NCBI RefSeq assembly: GCF_000384295.1
Contig: NZ_KB913037.1
Span: forward strand, 8,433,533 to 8,497,532
Direction: 5' to 3'
Length of the DNA stretch: 64,000 bases
Origin: Amycolatopsis balhimycina FH 1894
GTDB taxonomy: Bacteria; Actinomycetota; Actinomycetes; Mycobacteriales; Pseudonocardiaceae
The stretch's first letter is position 1. The number at the start of each line of letters is the position of its first letter. A program made the position numbers and the translations under genes. Shown piece by piece: positions 52,359 to 62,286 of the stretch. Below the pieces are notes generated by a model. That model saw nothing but the letters and a program-made list of their open reading frames with translations. It did no database searches and was not told the origin of the DNA.

Positions 52359-53879
52359 TCACGAGCGTCGAAGCCGCCGCACCACTCCACGGGCCACCAG
52401 CGGGGCGACGATGACCACCGCCAGCACCAGCACGGCCCAGCCTCCGAAGCCCCCGTCGGCGCCGTGGTCGTAGGCCGCCGGGGCGGCGTCTCGCCAGTTC
52501 TTCGAGCCGCCGTTGGCCAGGTCCTCCTCCGGCGTCGCCGTCGCGGTCGCCGTGCCCGCCGAAGAGGACGGGCCCGAGGTTGCCGCCGGGGGACCGCCGC
52601 CCGTGTTGCCCGTCAGCTTCTTGACGCCGCCGAGCTGCTCGAACGGGTCGGGCGGGCTTCCCGCGCCCGCGCCCAAGCCGCCGTGGAACGTCGGGTTCGC
52701 GCAGTTGCCCGCGTTCAGCTGCTTCGGCGGCTGACCGGTCAGCCGCGCGCTGGAGTTCATCATCTCCTGGGACAGGTTCGGCGGCAGCGGTGAGTAGCCG
52801 ATCCGCGCCATGTTCACCTGGCCGTCACAGGCGACGTGCTCGAGGAACCGGGTGATGGTGCCGGTCTTGCCTGCCGCGTCGTAACCGCCGCGGCAGGTGT
52901 CACGGCCCGTCGTGCACGGCATCATGAGGTAGGAGTACGCCGAGATCGGGTACGTCTTCGGGTCCGGGTTCGTGTACACGCCGTCGAGCTTCTGGCTCAG
53001 GTCCGGCCGCAGTTCCGCCTTGGTGAGCGCCGCGGCGATGTTCTCCGCGAACGGCTGGGTGTACTGGTGCGCCTCGTTCTCCACCCACGCGGTGGGCACG
53101 TGGTAGCGCAGCGCGTAGCTGAATTCGTCGTAGCCGATCGAAAACGGCACGTTGCCGCTGCCGACCGCCGTCGCCATCTGCTCGGAGTCGCCGAACAGCT
53201 TGTAGTACTCGGCGTCGGGACCGCTGTAGGGCAGCTGGATCGGGCGGACGCCGTCGGGCAGCGGGCCGATGCCGGTGCCCTCGTTGCGCTTGACGAACGC
53301 CTTGTACGGCCCGGGCGCGGCGTGCGCGATGAAGTCGTAGAACAACGCGGTGGTGCCGGACTGGGCGGTGCGCCCGACCAGGGTGATCGGCTGGTCCGGC
53401 AGGGCCGTGCCGCCGTTGGTGGCGGTGATCGCCGGGTCGCTCCAGCGGGTGATGTCGCGGGTGAAGACCCGGCCGATGACCTCGCGGGTCAGGTGCAGGT
53501 AGGTCACCTGTTTCCCGCCCGCGTCCTTCACGTTGTACATCACCGCGACGGCGCCGGCGACGTCCGGGACGTACTGGTAGCCCCGCTGCTGGGCGGACTG
53601 GCCGCCGCCGCCCGCGGCGATGAGGGACGAGACCTCGGCTTCGGTGCCGGCGAAGTCCACTGTCCGGTCGCCGTACTGGTTGACGCCGGTGGGGGACCCG
53701 CGGGTCGCGTAGTTCACCGGGATGCCGCGGGAGTTCGCGCCGTTCTGCCAGTCGTTCATGGCCGGGCCGACGTAGGTCGACCCGGACCCGGTGATCTTGT
53801 CGAGCGCGGCCGCTTCCGGCGCGGTGAGCAGCAGCACGCTCAGCACGGTCAGGGCGAGCGCGGCGAGCCGGCCGGTCAT
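52359..53879 (-). CDS. pstS: Phosphate-binding protein PstS with C-terminal membrane anchor
   Basis: 506 residues. Signal peptide ([20 protein letters not shown]) without a lipobox Cys, then the PstS fold with phosphate-loop features [40 protein letters not shown] and [20 protein letters not shown]. After about residue 400 comes a Ser/Thr/Pro-rich linker and a C-terminal transmembrane helix with Arg tail ([20 protein letters not shown], then VVRRLRRS). Most PstS proteins are lipoproteins of about 350-370 residues; here the membrane anchor is at the C-terminus. Last gene of the pstCABS order; overlaps pstB by 4 bp. Confidence 0.93.
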   Translation of the reverse strand: MTGRLAALALTVLSVLLLTAPEAAALDKITGSGSTYVGPAMNDWQNGANSRGIPVNYATRGSPTGVNQYGDRTVDFAGTEAEVSSLIAAGGGGQSAQQRGYQYVPDVAGAVAVMYNVKDAGGKQVTYLHLTREVIGRVFTRDITRWSDPAITATNGGTALPDQPITLVGRTAQSGTTALFYDFIAHAAPGPYKAFVKRNEGTGIGPLPDGVRPIQLPYSGPDAEYYKLFGDSEQMATAVGSGNVPFSIGYDEFSYALRYHVPTAWVENEAHQYTQPFAENIAAALTKAELRPDLSQKLDGVYTNPDPKTYPISAYSYLMMPCTTGRDTCRGGYDAAGKTGTITRFLEHVACDGQVNMARIGYSPLPPNLSQEMMNSSARLTGQPPKQLNAGNCANPTFHGGLGAGAGSPPDPFEQLGGVKKLTGNTGGGPPAATSGPSSSAGTATATATPEEDLANGGSKNWRDAAPAAYDHGADGGFGGWAVLVLAVVIVAPLVARGVVRRLRRS

Positions 53880-54727
53880 CCGAACCGCCCGTTGACGTAG
53901 TCGTGGGTCCGCTCGTCCTCGGGCGAGCCGAAGATCTTCGCCGTCGGGCCGTGTTCGATCACCCGGCCCGGCTCGTTCTCGGCGGCCAGGAAGAACGCGC
54001 AGTGGTCGGAGACCCGCTGTGCCTGCTGCATGTTGTGGGTGACGATCACGACGGTGACCTCGTGGCCGATCTCGGCGATCGTCTGCTCGATCCGGCGGGT
54101 GGACGTCGGGTCGAGCGCCGAGCACGGTTCGTCCATCAGCAGCACGTTCGGCTGCACGGCCAGCGACCGCGCGATGCAGAGCCGCTGCTGCTGCCCGCCC
54201 GACAGCGCGCCGCCCGGCGCGCCCAGCCGGTCGCGGACCTCGCGCCAGAGCCCGGCGCGCTGCAGGCTCTGCTCGACGAGCGCGTTCTTGTCGCCGCACT
54301 TGACGCCGGCCAGCTTGAGCCCGGCGAGCACGTTGTCGCGGATGGACATCGCGGGGAACGGGTTCGGCTTCTGGAACACCATCCCGATCCGCAGCCGGAC
54401 GTGCTGGGCGCGGGTGCCGTCGGCGTAGATGTCGGTGCCGTCCAGCAGCACCTCGCCGGCCAGGCTCGCCGACGGCACGAGCTCGTGCATCCGGTTGAGG
54501 ATCCGCAGGAACGTCGACTTCCCGCAGCCGGACGGCCCGATCAGCGCGGTGACTTCGCGGGCGGGCATGTGCAGGGAGACGTCTTCGAGCACCAGGCGGT
54601 CGCCGAACCACGCGGCGACCCCGCGCGACTCGAGCTCGGCGGCGCCGGGCGGCGGGCCGCCGGTCAGCCGGACCGGCGGGGCGAAGTCACCGTCCGGAAG
54701 GGACAGTTCGGTGGTGGTGTCGGTCAC
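53876..54727 (-). CDS. pstB: Phosphate ABC transporter ATP-binding protein PstB
   Basis: 283 residues; the GTG at 54727 overlaps the pstA stop. Walker [12 protein letters not shown]-loop [12 protein letters not shown], signature [15 protein letters not shown], Walker [21 protein letters not shown] and the switch [10 protein letters not shown] are all intact, with the Pst-type [10 protein letters not shown] region. About 30 residues precede the ABC domain, longer than usual. Provides ATP-driven phosphate import with PstC and PstA. Confidence 0.97.
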   Translation of the reverse strand: MTDTTTELSLPDGDFAPPVRLTGGPPPGAAELESRGVAAWFGDRLVLEDVSLHMPAREVTALIGPSGCGKSTFLRILNRMHELVPSASLAGEVLLDGTDIYADGTRAQHVRLRIGMVFQKPNPFPAMSIRDNVLAGLKLAGVKCGDKNALVEQSLQRAGLWREVRDRLGAPGGALSGGQQQRLCIARSLAVQPNVLLMDEPCSALDPTSTRRIEQTIAEIGHEVTVVIVTHNMQQAQRVSDHCAFFLAAENEPGRVIEHGPTAKIFGSPEDERTHDYVNGRFG

Positions 54728-55860
54728 CGGGTCTCCTGGGTTCGTTTCGTGGTCCGCCGCGCCCGGCGCTTCGACCGGTCCCGCCCGACGACGCGGGCGA
54801 GGAGGAACAGGGTGAAGATGAGCAGGATCAGGACCAGCGCGCCGACGTACCCGCGCTGCTGGACGTTCTCCAGCGGTTCCTTGATGTAGCGGTAGACGAA
54901 CAGCGGCAGGCTCTCCTGCGGCCCGGCCAACGGGTTCGCGTTGAGGAAGACGGCGCCGAACGAGGTGAACAGCAGCGGTGCCGTTTCGCCCGCGACCCGC
55001 GCGACGCCGAGGATCACCGCGGTCGTGACGCCGGTCCGCGCGGTCGGCAGCACGACCGACCAGACCGTCCGGGCGCGGCTCGCGCCCAGCGCCAGCGACG
55101 CCTCCCGCAGCCCGTCGGGGACGAGCCGGAGCACGACGTCGATCGTGCGCGTGACCGTCGGCAGCATCACCATGGTGAGCGCCAGCGTCGCCATCAGCCC
55201 GCTGTAGCTGAAGAACCCGACGCCGGCCTGGATGCCGGGGATGATCAGGGCGGCGTAGACGAACAGGCCCGCGACGATCGAGGGCAGCCCGCTCATCGCG
55301 TCGACCATGATCCGGACCGGGCGGCGGAACCGCGAGCGCGTCTCGTTGAGGAAGATCGCGGTGAGCAGCCCGAGCGGGACGACCAGGACCAGCGTCAGTG
55401 CGGTCTGCTCCAGCGTGCCGACGACGGCGTGCAGGCCGCCGGTGGCGGTGACCGGGTCGGTCGGCCCGACCGCGCCCATGTCGTGGTCGAAGAAGGTCCA
55501 CCGCAGGAAGGGCGCGCCGTTCACGACGATGTAGCCGAGCAGGAACAGCAGCGGCACGAGCAGGCCCGCGGCCCCGGTGACGACGATCGTGGAGACCAGC
55601 CGGTCGGCGGCGGCGAGCTTGCCGAGCCGATCGCGGGTGACGACGTAGAGCATCGCGAGGTACAGCCCGTAGGCGACGACGAGGTCGGCGAGCCGGCCGG
55701 GCGAGGTCAGCAGCAGGTGCAGGACGAACCACGTCAGCAGGACGGCCGAAACCGCGCAGCCGAGCGCGGCCAGCTGGTCCTGGCGGGTGACCTGCGACGT
55801 CCGGCGCTTCACGAGCGCACGCGGCCGGGTGCCGGCCGGGCGGGGGAGCGTGGTCGTCAT
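54724..55860 (-). CDS. pstA: Phosphate ABC transporter permease PstA
   Basis: 378 residues. An N-terminal extension with two or three membrane helices (about 30-120) precedes the permease domain ([40 protein letters not shown], then the EAA loop [20 protein letters not shown] and [18 protein letters not shown]). PstA proteins are usually about 290-300 residues, so the extension is notable. Overlaps pstC upstream and pstB downstream. Confidence 0.95.
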   Translation of the reverse strand: MTTTLPRPAGTRPRALVKRRTSQVTRQDQLAALGCAVSAVLLTWFVLHLLLTSPGRLADLVVAYGLYLAMLYVVTRDRLGKLAAADRLVSTIVVTGAAGLLVPLLFLLGYIVVNGAPFLRWTFFDHDMGAVGPTDPVTATGGLHAVVGTLEQTALTLVLVVPLGLLTAIFLNETRSRFRRPVRIMVDAMSGLPSIVAGLFVYAALIIPGIQAGVGFFSYSGLMATLALTMVMLPTVTRTIDVVLRLVPDGLREASLALGASRARTVWSVVLPTARTGVTTAVILGVARVAGETAPLLFTSFGAVFLNANPLAGPQESLPLFVYRYIKEPLENVQQRGYVGALVLILLIFTLFLLARVVGRDRSKRRARRTTKRTQETR

Positions 55861-56840
55861 CAGGCGTCCACCCCGGCTCCGGACCGGCTGCGGGAGATGA
55901 TCACCGACGCGGTGAAGTTGGTGGCCAGGGTGAACACGAACAGCACCAGCCCGGCCGCCATCAGCCCGCTCAGCGCCAGGCCGGACGCGCCGGAGTTGTT
56001 CGCGATGAACCCGGAGATCGTCGCACCGCCGAACTGCAGGACGTGCGTGGCGATCTCCGGAACCTGGGGCAGCAGCAGGGAAACCGCGATGGTCTCGCCG
56101 AGCGCGCGGCCCATCCCGAGCATCGACCCGCCGATGATCCCGCCGCGGCCGAACGGCAGCACCACCGTCTTGACCATGCCCCACCGGGTGCTGCCGAGCG
56201 CGAGCGCGGCCTCCTTTTCCCCGGGTGGGGTCTGGGCGAAGACTTCGCGGATGATCGACGTCGTGATCGGCAGCACCATCAGCGACACGATCAGCCCGGC
56301 GATGAACATCGAGTTGAGGAACAGGGTGTTGTCCTTGTGCGCGAACGGCGGGAACCAGCCGAAGTTTTCGGTCAGCCACGCCGAGACGGGGACGACCTGC
56401 GGGCCGAGGAAGCTGAAGCCCCACAGGCCGTAGAGCAGGCTGGGGATCGCGGCCAGGAGGTCGACCAGGCCGGTCAGGAAGCCGCGCACCCGGCCGCTCG
56501 CGTACTCGGTGATGAAGAGCGCGGCGAGGATCGACAGCGGAACGGCCACGCAGATCGCGATCAGCGCCACCACGACCGTGCCGTAGAGCAGGCCGAGCAC
56601 CCCGAGGACGCCGTTGGCGGCGTCGAACTTGACGGTGGTGAAGAAGCCGAAGCCGCTCGCGTCGAACGCCGGACCCGAGCGGTAGACGAGGAAGAACCCG
56701 ATCACGACGAGGATCGCGAGCATGGCGAGGCCGGCACCGGTGGTCACCCGCCGGAACACCAGGTCGGCGCCGGACGGCCGGTCGGCGACGGTCCGCCGGA
56801 CCGGGGACGGGGGCTCGGGCCGGGGGAGCGCGACGGTCAC
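55860..56840 (-). CDS. pstC: Phosphate ABC transporter permease PstC
   Basis: 326 residues from a GTG with AGGAAAGG upstream. Six membrane helices ([20 protein letters not shown] onwards), PstC signatures [39 protein letters not shown] loop [20 protein letters not shown] and [18 protein letters not shown]. First gene of the operon. It is divergent from the secreted protein gene at 57070; the 229-bp gap is where a PhoP-type site would be expected, but I see no convincing tandem PHO box. Confidence 0.96.
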   Translation of the reverse strand: MTVALPRPEPPSPVRRTVADRPSGADLVFRRVTTGAGLAMLAILVVIGFFLVYRSGPAFDASGFGFFTTVKFDAANGVLGVLGLLYGTVVVALIAICVAVPLSILAALFITEYASGRVRGFLTGLVDLLAAIPSLLYGLWGFSFLGPQVVPVSAWLTENFGWFPPFAHKDNTLFLNSMFIAGLIVSLMVLPITTSIIREVFAQTPPGEKEAALALGSTRWGMVKTVVLPFGRGGIIGGSMLGMGRALGETIAVSLLLPQVPEIATHVLQFGGATISGFIANNSGASGLALSGLMAAGLVLFVFTLATNFTASVIISRSRSGAGVDA

Positions 56841-57069
56841 GGGTGGCCTTTCCTGGTGAGCCGGCAGGTTCGCGGGCAGCAGGCAGTGCCCCTGCCTCGG
56901 CCAGTATGTGCGGGCTTCGCCGGCCGAAGGTGTACGGAACGGGAACGCCCGACGGGGCGTTCGTGAAGGACCTCGCGGACCCCTCGCACGGCAGCGCGCG
57001 GCTCGGGGAGGTTGGGGAAGGCACGGCGCGCGCCGTGCCGTTCGCCTGCCCTGGAACCGGGAGTTCTCC

Positions 57070-59376
57070 GTGTCTATCGTCCTGCTGAGGCGGGTGGGCC
57101 TGGCCGTCGCCTGCGGTGTCCTGGCGGTGCTGGGAAGCGCTGTCCCGCCGGCCCTCGCCCAGGAAAACCCGCCCGCGCCACCCGCGTACACGCTGAAGAC
57201 GGTGCCCGCCGACCTGTCCCGGGTCCAGGACGGCGACCCGCTGCAGGTCGTCGTCTCCGGCCTGCCCGCCGGCAGCGTCGCGGTGCTGAAGATCTGCCCG
57301 ACGCGGCTGCCCGACAACCTCCTCAAGCCCGACTTCTCCACCGGGACCGTGCAGTGGCAGCCCGACCACGACTTCGGGTCCCGCGTCCGTGCCTACTGCG
57401 GCCAGGAGTTCAGCGACGAGCTGACCGGCCAGCGCGCGGGCGCGCACAACGTCACCCGGGTCCGCAGCCACACCAGCGGCGACGTCGTGTTCGACGTGAC
57501 CGTCCCGCGCGGACAGGCCAAGCCCGGCTTCGTCGGCTTCGACCCGAAGTACACGAACTTCGACTGGGACGAAAAGAACTTCCCCTGGGCCGACAACCCG
57601 GCGGTGTCCGCCGACGGGCAGATCCGGACGCGGTCGTGGTCCTACTCGTGCGACGAGAACACGCCGTGCGCGCTGACACTGGAGATCGTCGGCGCCGACG
57701 CCGCCGGCAACTCCTTCGACGTTTTCGACACCTCCCGCGTCATCCGGCCGGCCGCGCCCGGCCTCGCGGTGCAGGGCTGCGGCGGGATCGGCGCGGAGAC
57801 GCTCAACGCCAGCATGCCGGAGCGCTTCGGGCGGACCGCGGTGGCGTGGAACCAGCTGCTGTGCGCGCCGACCGGCGGCTCGCAGCCGACCACGATCGTC
57901 GGCGAAACCGAGGACGCCGGCCTGAAGGCCTTCGACACCGGGGCGTCCGACCTGGCCGTCACCGGCTCCGGCAGCGCGCTCGCGAAACAGGCCGTGCGGT
58001 CGCGCGAGTACGTCCCGGTCGGGTTGAACGCGGCGGTCCTCGCCACGACCGGCTGGTCGCCCACGGACGCCGACGACAACGGGTCACCGTTGATCTCGCG
58101 GCTCACCGACACGTTCTCGATGACGTCCGGCGAACTGGCCCTGATGCTGAGCCAGGGTGGCCAGAACCCCGACACGACCGGCCGTGGCGGCATCTTCCGC
58201 GACGGCTCCGCGTTCGTCGCGCGGAACCCGGCACTCGCCAAGGTGCAGGCTTCGCCGGTGCCGAGCGAGTTCCTGAACCCGGTCGTCCGCGCGGGTGCCG
58301 ATCCGACGGCGTTGTTCTGGGGCACCACCGGGGAAGCGGGTCCGGGCACGATCCCGGTCGTGCTGAGCACCGTGCTCGCCGAGACGGCCGAATGGAAGTT
58401 CCCGGACTCCAAGGACGTCTACGGTGCGGCCGCCGGGAAGTCGCCCGGCGTGATCACCGACCTCGGGGCGCTCGACCCGACCGGCAACTCCCAGCACAAC
58501 GTCGACGGCAAGGTCGGCCAGCTCGCCGTCCGCAAGGCCGTCGACAGCGTGATGACCGGGACCAGCGCGGCCTGTTTCGGCGGGTGCCTGAACTGGGTGG
58601 TCACCGACCTCGCCACGGCCCGCGCCTACGGCTGGAAGCCCGTCGCCCTGCCGAACGCGAGCGGGAAGTTCGTCGAGCCGACGGAGGCGAGCCTGCAGGC
58701 CGCGGCCGGCAGCATGAAGGAAGGCCCGGACGGCACCCTGTCGCCGGGTACCGCCACCGATCCGGCGGCCTACCCGCTGACCTTCGCGGAGTACCTGGCC
58801 GCGCCGGTCAACCCGCTCGTCGACGCGAACTGCGTACCCGTGAAGCCCAAGCAGGACGAGCTCGCGACGGTGCTGAAGATGGCACGCCACGGCGGCCAGG
58901 GTGCGCTGGCACCCGGTCTGGCGCCGCTGACCCCGGCCCTGGCCGGGGAGGCCGACGCCCGCGCGGCGAAGGTCGGGACCGGGACGGCCGCGGAGTCGTG
59001 CAAGCAGCGCGACGAGGCGACGAACCCGCCTGCGGCCGGGGCCACGGGCACCAGCGGTACCGCGACGCCGGTCTCGAACACTTCGGCGCCTGCCGGTTCG
59101 CCGGCCGCGGCGACCGGTCCGGCGCCGGCGGCGGCGCCGACTCCGGCCAGCGTGCTGGCCGCCAAGAACCTCGCCGACGCGACCGCGATCCCGCCGTTCG
59201 CCGGGGCCGGGGTGCTCGGGGCGCTGATTCCGTTGCTGGCGTTGCTGGTGCTGGTCACGTTGCCGTCCTTGACGGCGTACGCGACAGCGGGACGGCCGGT
59301 GCCGCCGTGGCTCGGCCGCACAACCCGCGCCGTCGTCGCCCTGGCCGAGCGCGTCCGGTTCGGACGTGCCGCATGA
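57070..59376 (+). CDS. Large secreted substrate-binding-like protein with C-terminal anchor
   Basis: 768 residues with a GTG start. Signal peptide (VGLAVACGVLAVLGSAVPPA, then LAQE). Residues about 30-230 form a beta domain (LKTVPADLSRVQDGDPLQVV, CxxC-like cysteines around SYSCDENTPCALTLE); about 230-600 resemble a type-2 solute-binding fold (TGASDLAVTGSGSALAKQAV, EYVPVGLNAAVLATTG) like PstS proteins. A Ser/Thr/Ala/Pro linker (about 650-710) and a C-terminal transmembrane helix (VLGALIPLLALLVLVTLPSL) follow. No LPxTG-type sortase site is seen. Stop overlaps the sortase-fold gene (ATGA). Divergent from pstCABS, so probably phosphate-related (inference). Confidence 0.82.
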   Translation: MSIVLLRRVGLAVACGVLAVLGSAVPPALAQENPPAPPAYTLKTVPADLSRVQDGDPLQVVVSGLPAGSVAVLKICPTRLPDNLLKPDFSTGTVQWQPDHDFGSRVRAYCGQEFSDELTGQRAGAHNVTRVRSHTSGDVVFDVTVPRGQAKPGFVGFDPKYTNFDWDEKNFPWADNPAVSADGQIRTRSWSYSCDENTPCALTLEIVGADAAGNSFDVFDTSRVIRPAAPGLAVQGCGGIGAETLNASMPERFGRTAVAWNQLLCAPTGGSQPTTIVGETEDAGLKAFDTGASDLAVTGSGSALAKQAVRSREYVPVGLNAAVLATTGWSPTDADDNGSPLISRLTDTFSMTSGELALMLSQGGQNPDTTGRGGIFRDGSAFVARNPALAKVQASPVPSEFLNPVVRAGADPTALFWGTTGEAGPGTIPVVLSTVLAETAEWKFPDSKDVYGAAAGKSPGVITDLGALDPTGNSQHNVDGKVGQLAVRKAVDSVMTGTSAACFGGCLNWVVTDLATARAYGWKPVALPNASGKFVEPTEASLQAAAGSMKEGPDGTLSPGTATDPAAYPLTFAEYLAAPVNPLVDANCVPVKPKQDELATVLKMARHGGQGALAPGLAPLTPALAGEADARAAKVGTGTAAESCKQRDEATNPPAAGATGTSGTATPVSNTSAPAGSPAAATGPAPAAAPTPASVLAAKNLADATAIPPFAGAGVLGALIPLLALLVLVTLPSLTAYATAGRPVPPWLGRTTRAVVALAERVRFGRAA

Positions 59377-60272
59377 GCACCCTGACCGAAGAACGGGCGC
59401 CGGACGAGCCGAGCTTCCTCGAGTTCAGCCCGGCGTGGGTCGCCGCGACGGTGTTCGCCTGGCTGGTGACGACGGTCGTCGCGCTAGCGCTCGTGGTCTA
59501 CGCGCTGGGACCGATGGTCCAGGCCGGTGACCAGCGCGCGGCGCTCGACGGCATCCGCGGTGAGATGGACCGGGCGCTGGGGGCGAGCCAGAGCCTGCTC
59601 GGCGCGCCGCCGCCGGCGACCCCCGCCGAGTTCGGTGCGCCGGTCGCGGTGCTCGAGGTGCCGAAGCTGAAGCTGCGGCAGGTGGTCCTAGAAGGCGTCT
59701 CGAGTGCGGAGACCGCGTCGGGTCCCGGGCACGTGCCGGGGACGTCCGGGCCCGGCCAGCCTGGCAACTCGGCGGTCGTCGGCCGCTTCTCCGGCTACGG
59801 CCACCCGTTCGCGTCGCTGGCCGGGCTGGCGGCGGGGGACGAGGTCGTCGTCGCTACCCCGCAAGGCGTGTCGGTGTACCGGGTTTCCGACGTGGCGAAC
59901 CGGGCGCTCGACGAGGCCGGTGACTACGGCAAGACGCCGGAGGACCGGCTGACGCTGGTGACGTCGACGTCGTGGTGGCCGCTGTCGGCCACGCAGGCCA
60001 CGGTGGTGACGGCGAAGCTCGAAGGCCGCCCGTTCCGCCCGACCCCGCAGAACGGCCGGGCGGACGCCCAGGACGGCCGCACCGGCGACGGGAGCGCCTG
60101 GGCGGCGCTGGCGCTCTCGTTCGGCGGCTTCGTGGTGGCGGCGGCCGGGGCGACGCTGCTGTACCGGCGCTGGCGCCCGGTGTCGACGTACGTCATCACG
60201 GCGCCGATCCTGCTGACCTTGGCGGCACTGGCCGCGCCGGCCCTGTGGCGGTTGTTCCCGGCCTGGGCCTGA
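59373..60272 (+). CDS. Sortase-fold membrane protein lacking the catalytic triad
   Basis: 299 residues. An N-terminal membrane helix (VFAWLVTTVVALALVVYALG), a class E-like sortase domain at about 85-215 and two C-terminal helices (ALALSFGGFVVAAAGATLLY; ITAPILLTLAALAAPALW). The framework is clear: VLEVPKLKLRQVVLEG, GPGHVPGTSGPGQPGNSAVV, FASLAGLAAGDEVVVATPQG, DRLTLVTS. But the catalytic His of AGHR is Arg138 (VVGRFSGYG), the Cys of TLxTC is Ser198 (TLVTSTSWW) and the late Arg is Ala209 (SATQATVV). It is thus very unlikely to be a transpeptidase. It is translationally coupled to the secreted protein upstream, so a structural partner role is likely. Confidence 0.9.
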   Translation: MSTLTEERAPDEPSFLEFSPAWVAATVFAWLVTTVVALALVVYALGPMVQAGDQRAALDGIRGEMDRALGASQSLLGAPPPATPAEFGAPVAVLEVPKLKLRQVVLEGVSSAETASGPGHVPGTSGPGQPGNSAVVGRFSGYGHPFASLAGLAAGDEVVVATPQGVSVYRVSDVANRALDEAGDYGKTPEDRLTLVTSTSWWPLSATQATVVTAKLEGRPFRPTPQNGRADAQDGRTGDGSAWAALALSFGGFVVAAAGATLLYRRWRPVSTYVITAPILLTLAALAAPALWRLFPAWA

Positions 60273-60276
60273 ACCG

Positions 60277-60315
60277 CGAAAAGGGGCCCGGCGCGGTGCG
60301 CCGGGCCCCTTTTCG
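60277..60315. terminator. Perfect 18-bp bidirectional terminator hairpin
   Basis: CGAAAAGGGGCCCGGCGC (60277-60294) is exactly inverted at 60298-60315 around GGT. Each strand has a run of four T at the end of the stem, and it lies between two converging genes, so it should stop both transcripts. Confidence 0.92.
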
Positions 60316-60323
60316 TTACCGCG

Positions 60324-61424
60324 TCAGGACTTGGTGCAGGTGAGGGTGCCGGTGCCGGTGATCGTCTTGAAGCCGTACTTGACGATCGTCGCGGCGAGCT
60401 TGCCGCCGCACAGCGGGCTGGCCGTGGTGGCGGTGTCGGTCGGGTCGAAGCCCACGCCCCGCTTCGCCGCGCTGTACGAGCGGCTACGGGTGTCGAGGAC
60501 GTGGTAGACCAGCCGCGAACCCAGGAAGGTGTCCGCGAACGCCGGGGTGTAGCTGCCCGCCGAGCCGGACACCGGGGCACCGTCGGAGCCCGCGCCGGTC
60601 AGCTTGTTGACGGTGTAGCCGTTGCGCTTGTTCGTGATCACGCCGTTGCCCTGGGCAACCCACTGCGCGATCGAGAACGGCGCGATCGCGGTGGCCTGGT
60701 CGGCCGCCGCGATGGAGGTGGCGTCGTGCTCCTGGAAGCGCTTCACCGTCAGGCCCGGGATGGTCGCCGGGTCGAAGCCGAGGACCGTGCCGGTGAAGAA
60801 GCTCAGCGTGCCGGAGCCGAGCTGCGGCAGGTAGAGCTGGATCGCCGCGTTCGCGCCGCCGACCTGGTTCCAGTTGGTGATGGTGCCGTTGTAGATGTCG
60901 CGCAGCTGGGTCAGCGACAGCGTCAGGCCCGCGCCGGCGCCGGTGGCCGAGGACGACCAGGTCACGCCGTCCCGGGCGAAGGCGTAGTACTCGAAGGTGG
61001 ACGGGTCCGAAGTGGCCCGGCCGGAGGACGAGCGTGCGATGTCCACCGAGCCGTTGCCGGCGTCCGCCGAAGCCTTCAGCGCCGCCTTGCCCGCGCCCGA
61101 GCCGTCGGGCGGCAGGGCGCCCGGGTTGGTGTAGGTGACGGCCGGGTTGAAGATGTCGGCCGGGACGGTGAACGAGGCACCGGAAGCCAGCACCGGCGGG
61201 ACGTTCACGAAGTTGTCCGGGTCGGTGTTCCAGGTGCGCGGGAGCTTGTTGGCGTCGGTGAAGATCGCCCCCGTGACCGCGAAGATCGTGTCGGAACCGA
61301 CGGCCGCGACGACCTCCGGGTTCCCGTTCGCCGGCGGCACGGCCGCGGCGGTGCCGGTCATGACGAGGCCGGCCCCGGCAGCCATGGCCGTCACACCGAG
61401 AAGTCGAGTGGTACGAGCACGCAT
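60324..61424 (-). CDS. Secreted PstS-like substrate-binding protein
   Basis: 366 residues. Signal peptide (LLGVTAMAAGAGLVMTGTAA, then AAVPP) without lipobox. Type-2 solute-binding fold with EVVAAVGSDTIFAVTGAIF, DIARSSSGRATSDPSTFEYY (two-Ser anion loop region), LTLSLTQLRDIYNGTITNWN (the PstS NG.I..W motif) and LGSGTLSFFTGTVLGFDP. It ends with a two-cysteine region (PLCGGKLAATIV, GTLTCTKS) likely disulfide bonded. With pstS and the protein at 57070 it makes three binding-protein-like genes in the locus. Confidence 0.9.
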   Translation of the reverse strand: MRARTTRLLGVTAMAAGAGLVMTGTAAAVPPANGNPEVVAAVGSDTIFAVTGAIFTDANKLPRTWNTDPDNFVNVPPVLASGASFTVPADIFNPAVTYTNPGALPPDGSGAGKAALKASADAGNGSVDIARSSSGRATSDPSTFEYYAFARDGVTWSSSATGAGAGLTLSLTQLRDIYNGTITNWNQVGGANAAIQLYLPQLGSGTLSFFTGTVLGFDPATIPGLTVKRFQEHDATSIAAADQATAIAPFSIAQWVAQGNGVITNKRNGYTVNKLTGAGSDGAPVSGSAGSYTPAFADTFLGSRLVYHVLDTRSRSYSAAKRGVGFDPTDTATTASPLCGGKLAATIVKYGFKTITGTGTLTCTKS

Positions 61425-61573
61425 CGTGTTGGCACTCTTTCTCTAGTCCCCATTTCGCCGCAGGATCCCGCGGCACCTTCATCTCCTCGCGACAGGCTGT
61501 CCGGCAAGGCGTTTCCGCGTTCCCGCCCGACGTCATGGTGGTTAAGGTCCGGGAAACTCACCGCGCATCCGGC

Positions 61574-62008
61574 CTAGGGGCGGTAGTCCGGTGTGGAATC
61601 GCCGTCCGCGTTCCGGCGGTACTTCTGCCGCCAGTCCACGACCGTCTCGATGTCTTCCACGCCCGCGGTGCCGGCGGCGACGCGGAACCGGTCCAGTCCA
61701 CGCTGCGCTTCGATCCGCCGCCCGTAGGCGTGCGTGGCTTCCGCGACCGGATCGCCGTCCCAGCGGAGCAACCAGCGCCACCGGCCCCCGCTGACGTGCC
61801 GGAAATCGGCGCTCACCACGTCCAAACGGGTTTTGAGCAGCGTGATCGCCGTCAGGCATTCCGGCGTCCCGGGGCACTCGGCGACCCCGGCGCCCAGCGA
61901 GACGTTGTTGCCGCCCAGCAGGCGCCACCGCAAAGTCCGCTGTCCGGTCAGGACGAGCTGGAACCTGGGGCCGGTGCGCGGCCGTCCCGCCGTTTTCCCC
62001 CGTGTCAC
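61574..62008 (-). CDS. 144-residue protein with DUF1508-like repeats
   Basis: GTG start at 62008. Two related strand-helix units are visible: FQLVLTGQRTLRWRLLGGNN, with TPECLTAITLLKTRL, and RWRWLLRWDGDPVAEATHAY, with RRIEAQRGLDRFRVAA. This is the layout of DUF1508/YegP-like domains (a beta hairpin followed by a helix). The match is by pattern only. No neighbours in the same direction. Confidence 0.6.
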   Translation of the reverse strand: MTRGKTAGRPRTGPRFQLVLTGQRTLRWRLLGGNNVSLGAGVAECPGTPECLTAITLLKTRLDVVSADFRHVSGGRWRWLLRWDGDPVAEATHAYGRRIEAQRGLDRFRVAAGTAGVEDIETVVDWRQKYRRNADGDSTPDYRP

Positions 62009-62286
62009 AGTGGACTCATCGTCGGTGCCGCACCGCGCGGTTACCGTTTTGCCTTAAGGCGCGACGGCCGTCCGGTGAACAAACCCCGCGTCCCAACGGG
62101 ATGGTCCGAACGGCTGCGGGCCTTTTGTTCCGGCGGGACGAAAATCCGGCGCATCGTGAAGCACCGACGGCCGGATCCTGAACGCCGCGGGAAAACCGGC
62201 GCCGTGCGGAAACGCGCGTCCCGGTCGCTCCGACAGCCAAGGCGCCAGCGCCGGTTCCGGCGCTCGAGAACCCTTGGGGAACAACC

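Noticed and set aside
56841..57069. Possible PHO box between pstC and the secreted protein gene
   Set aside because: Short GTTCG-like words occur, but not as the 11-bp direct repeats expected of PhoP sites, so I do not annotate one.
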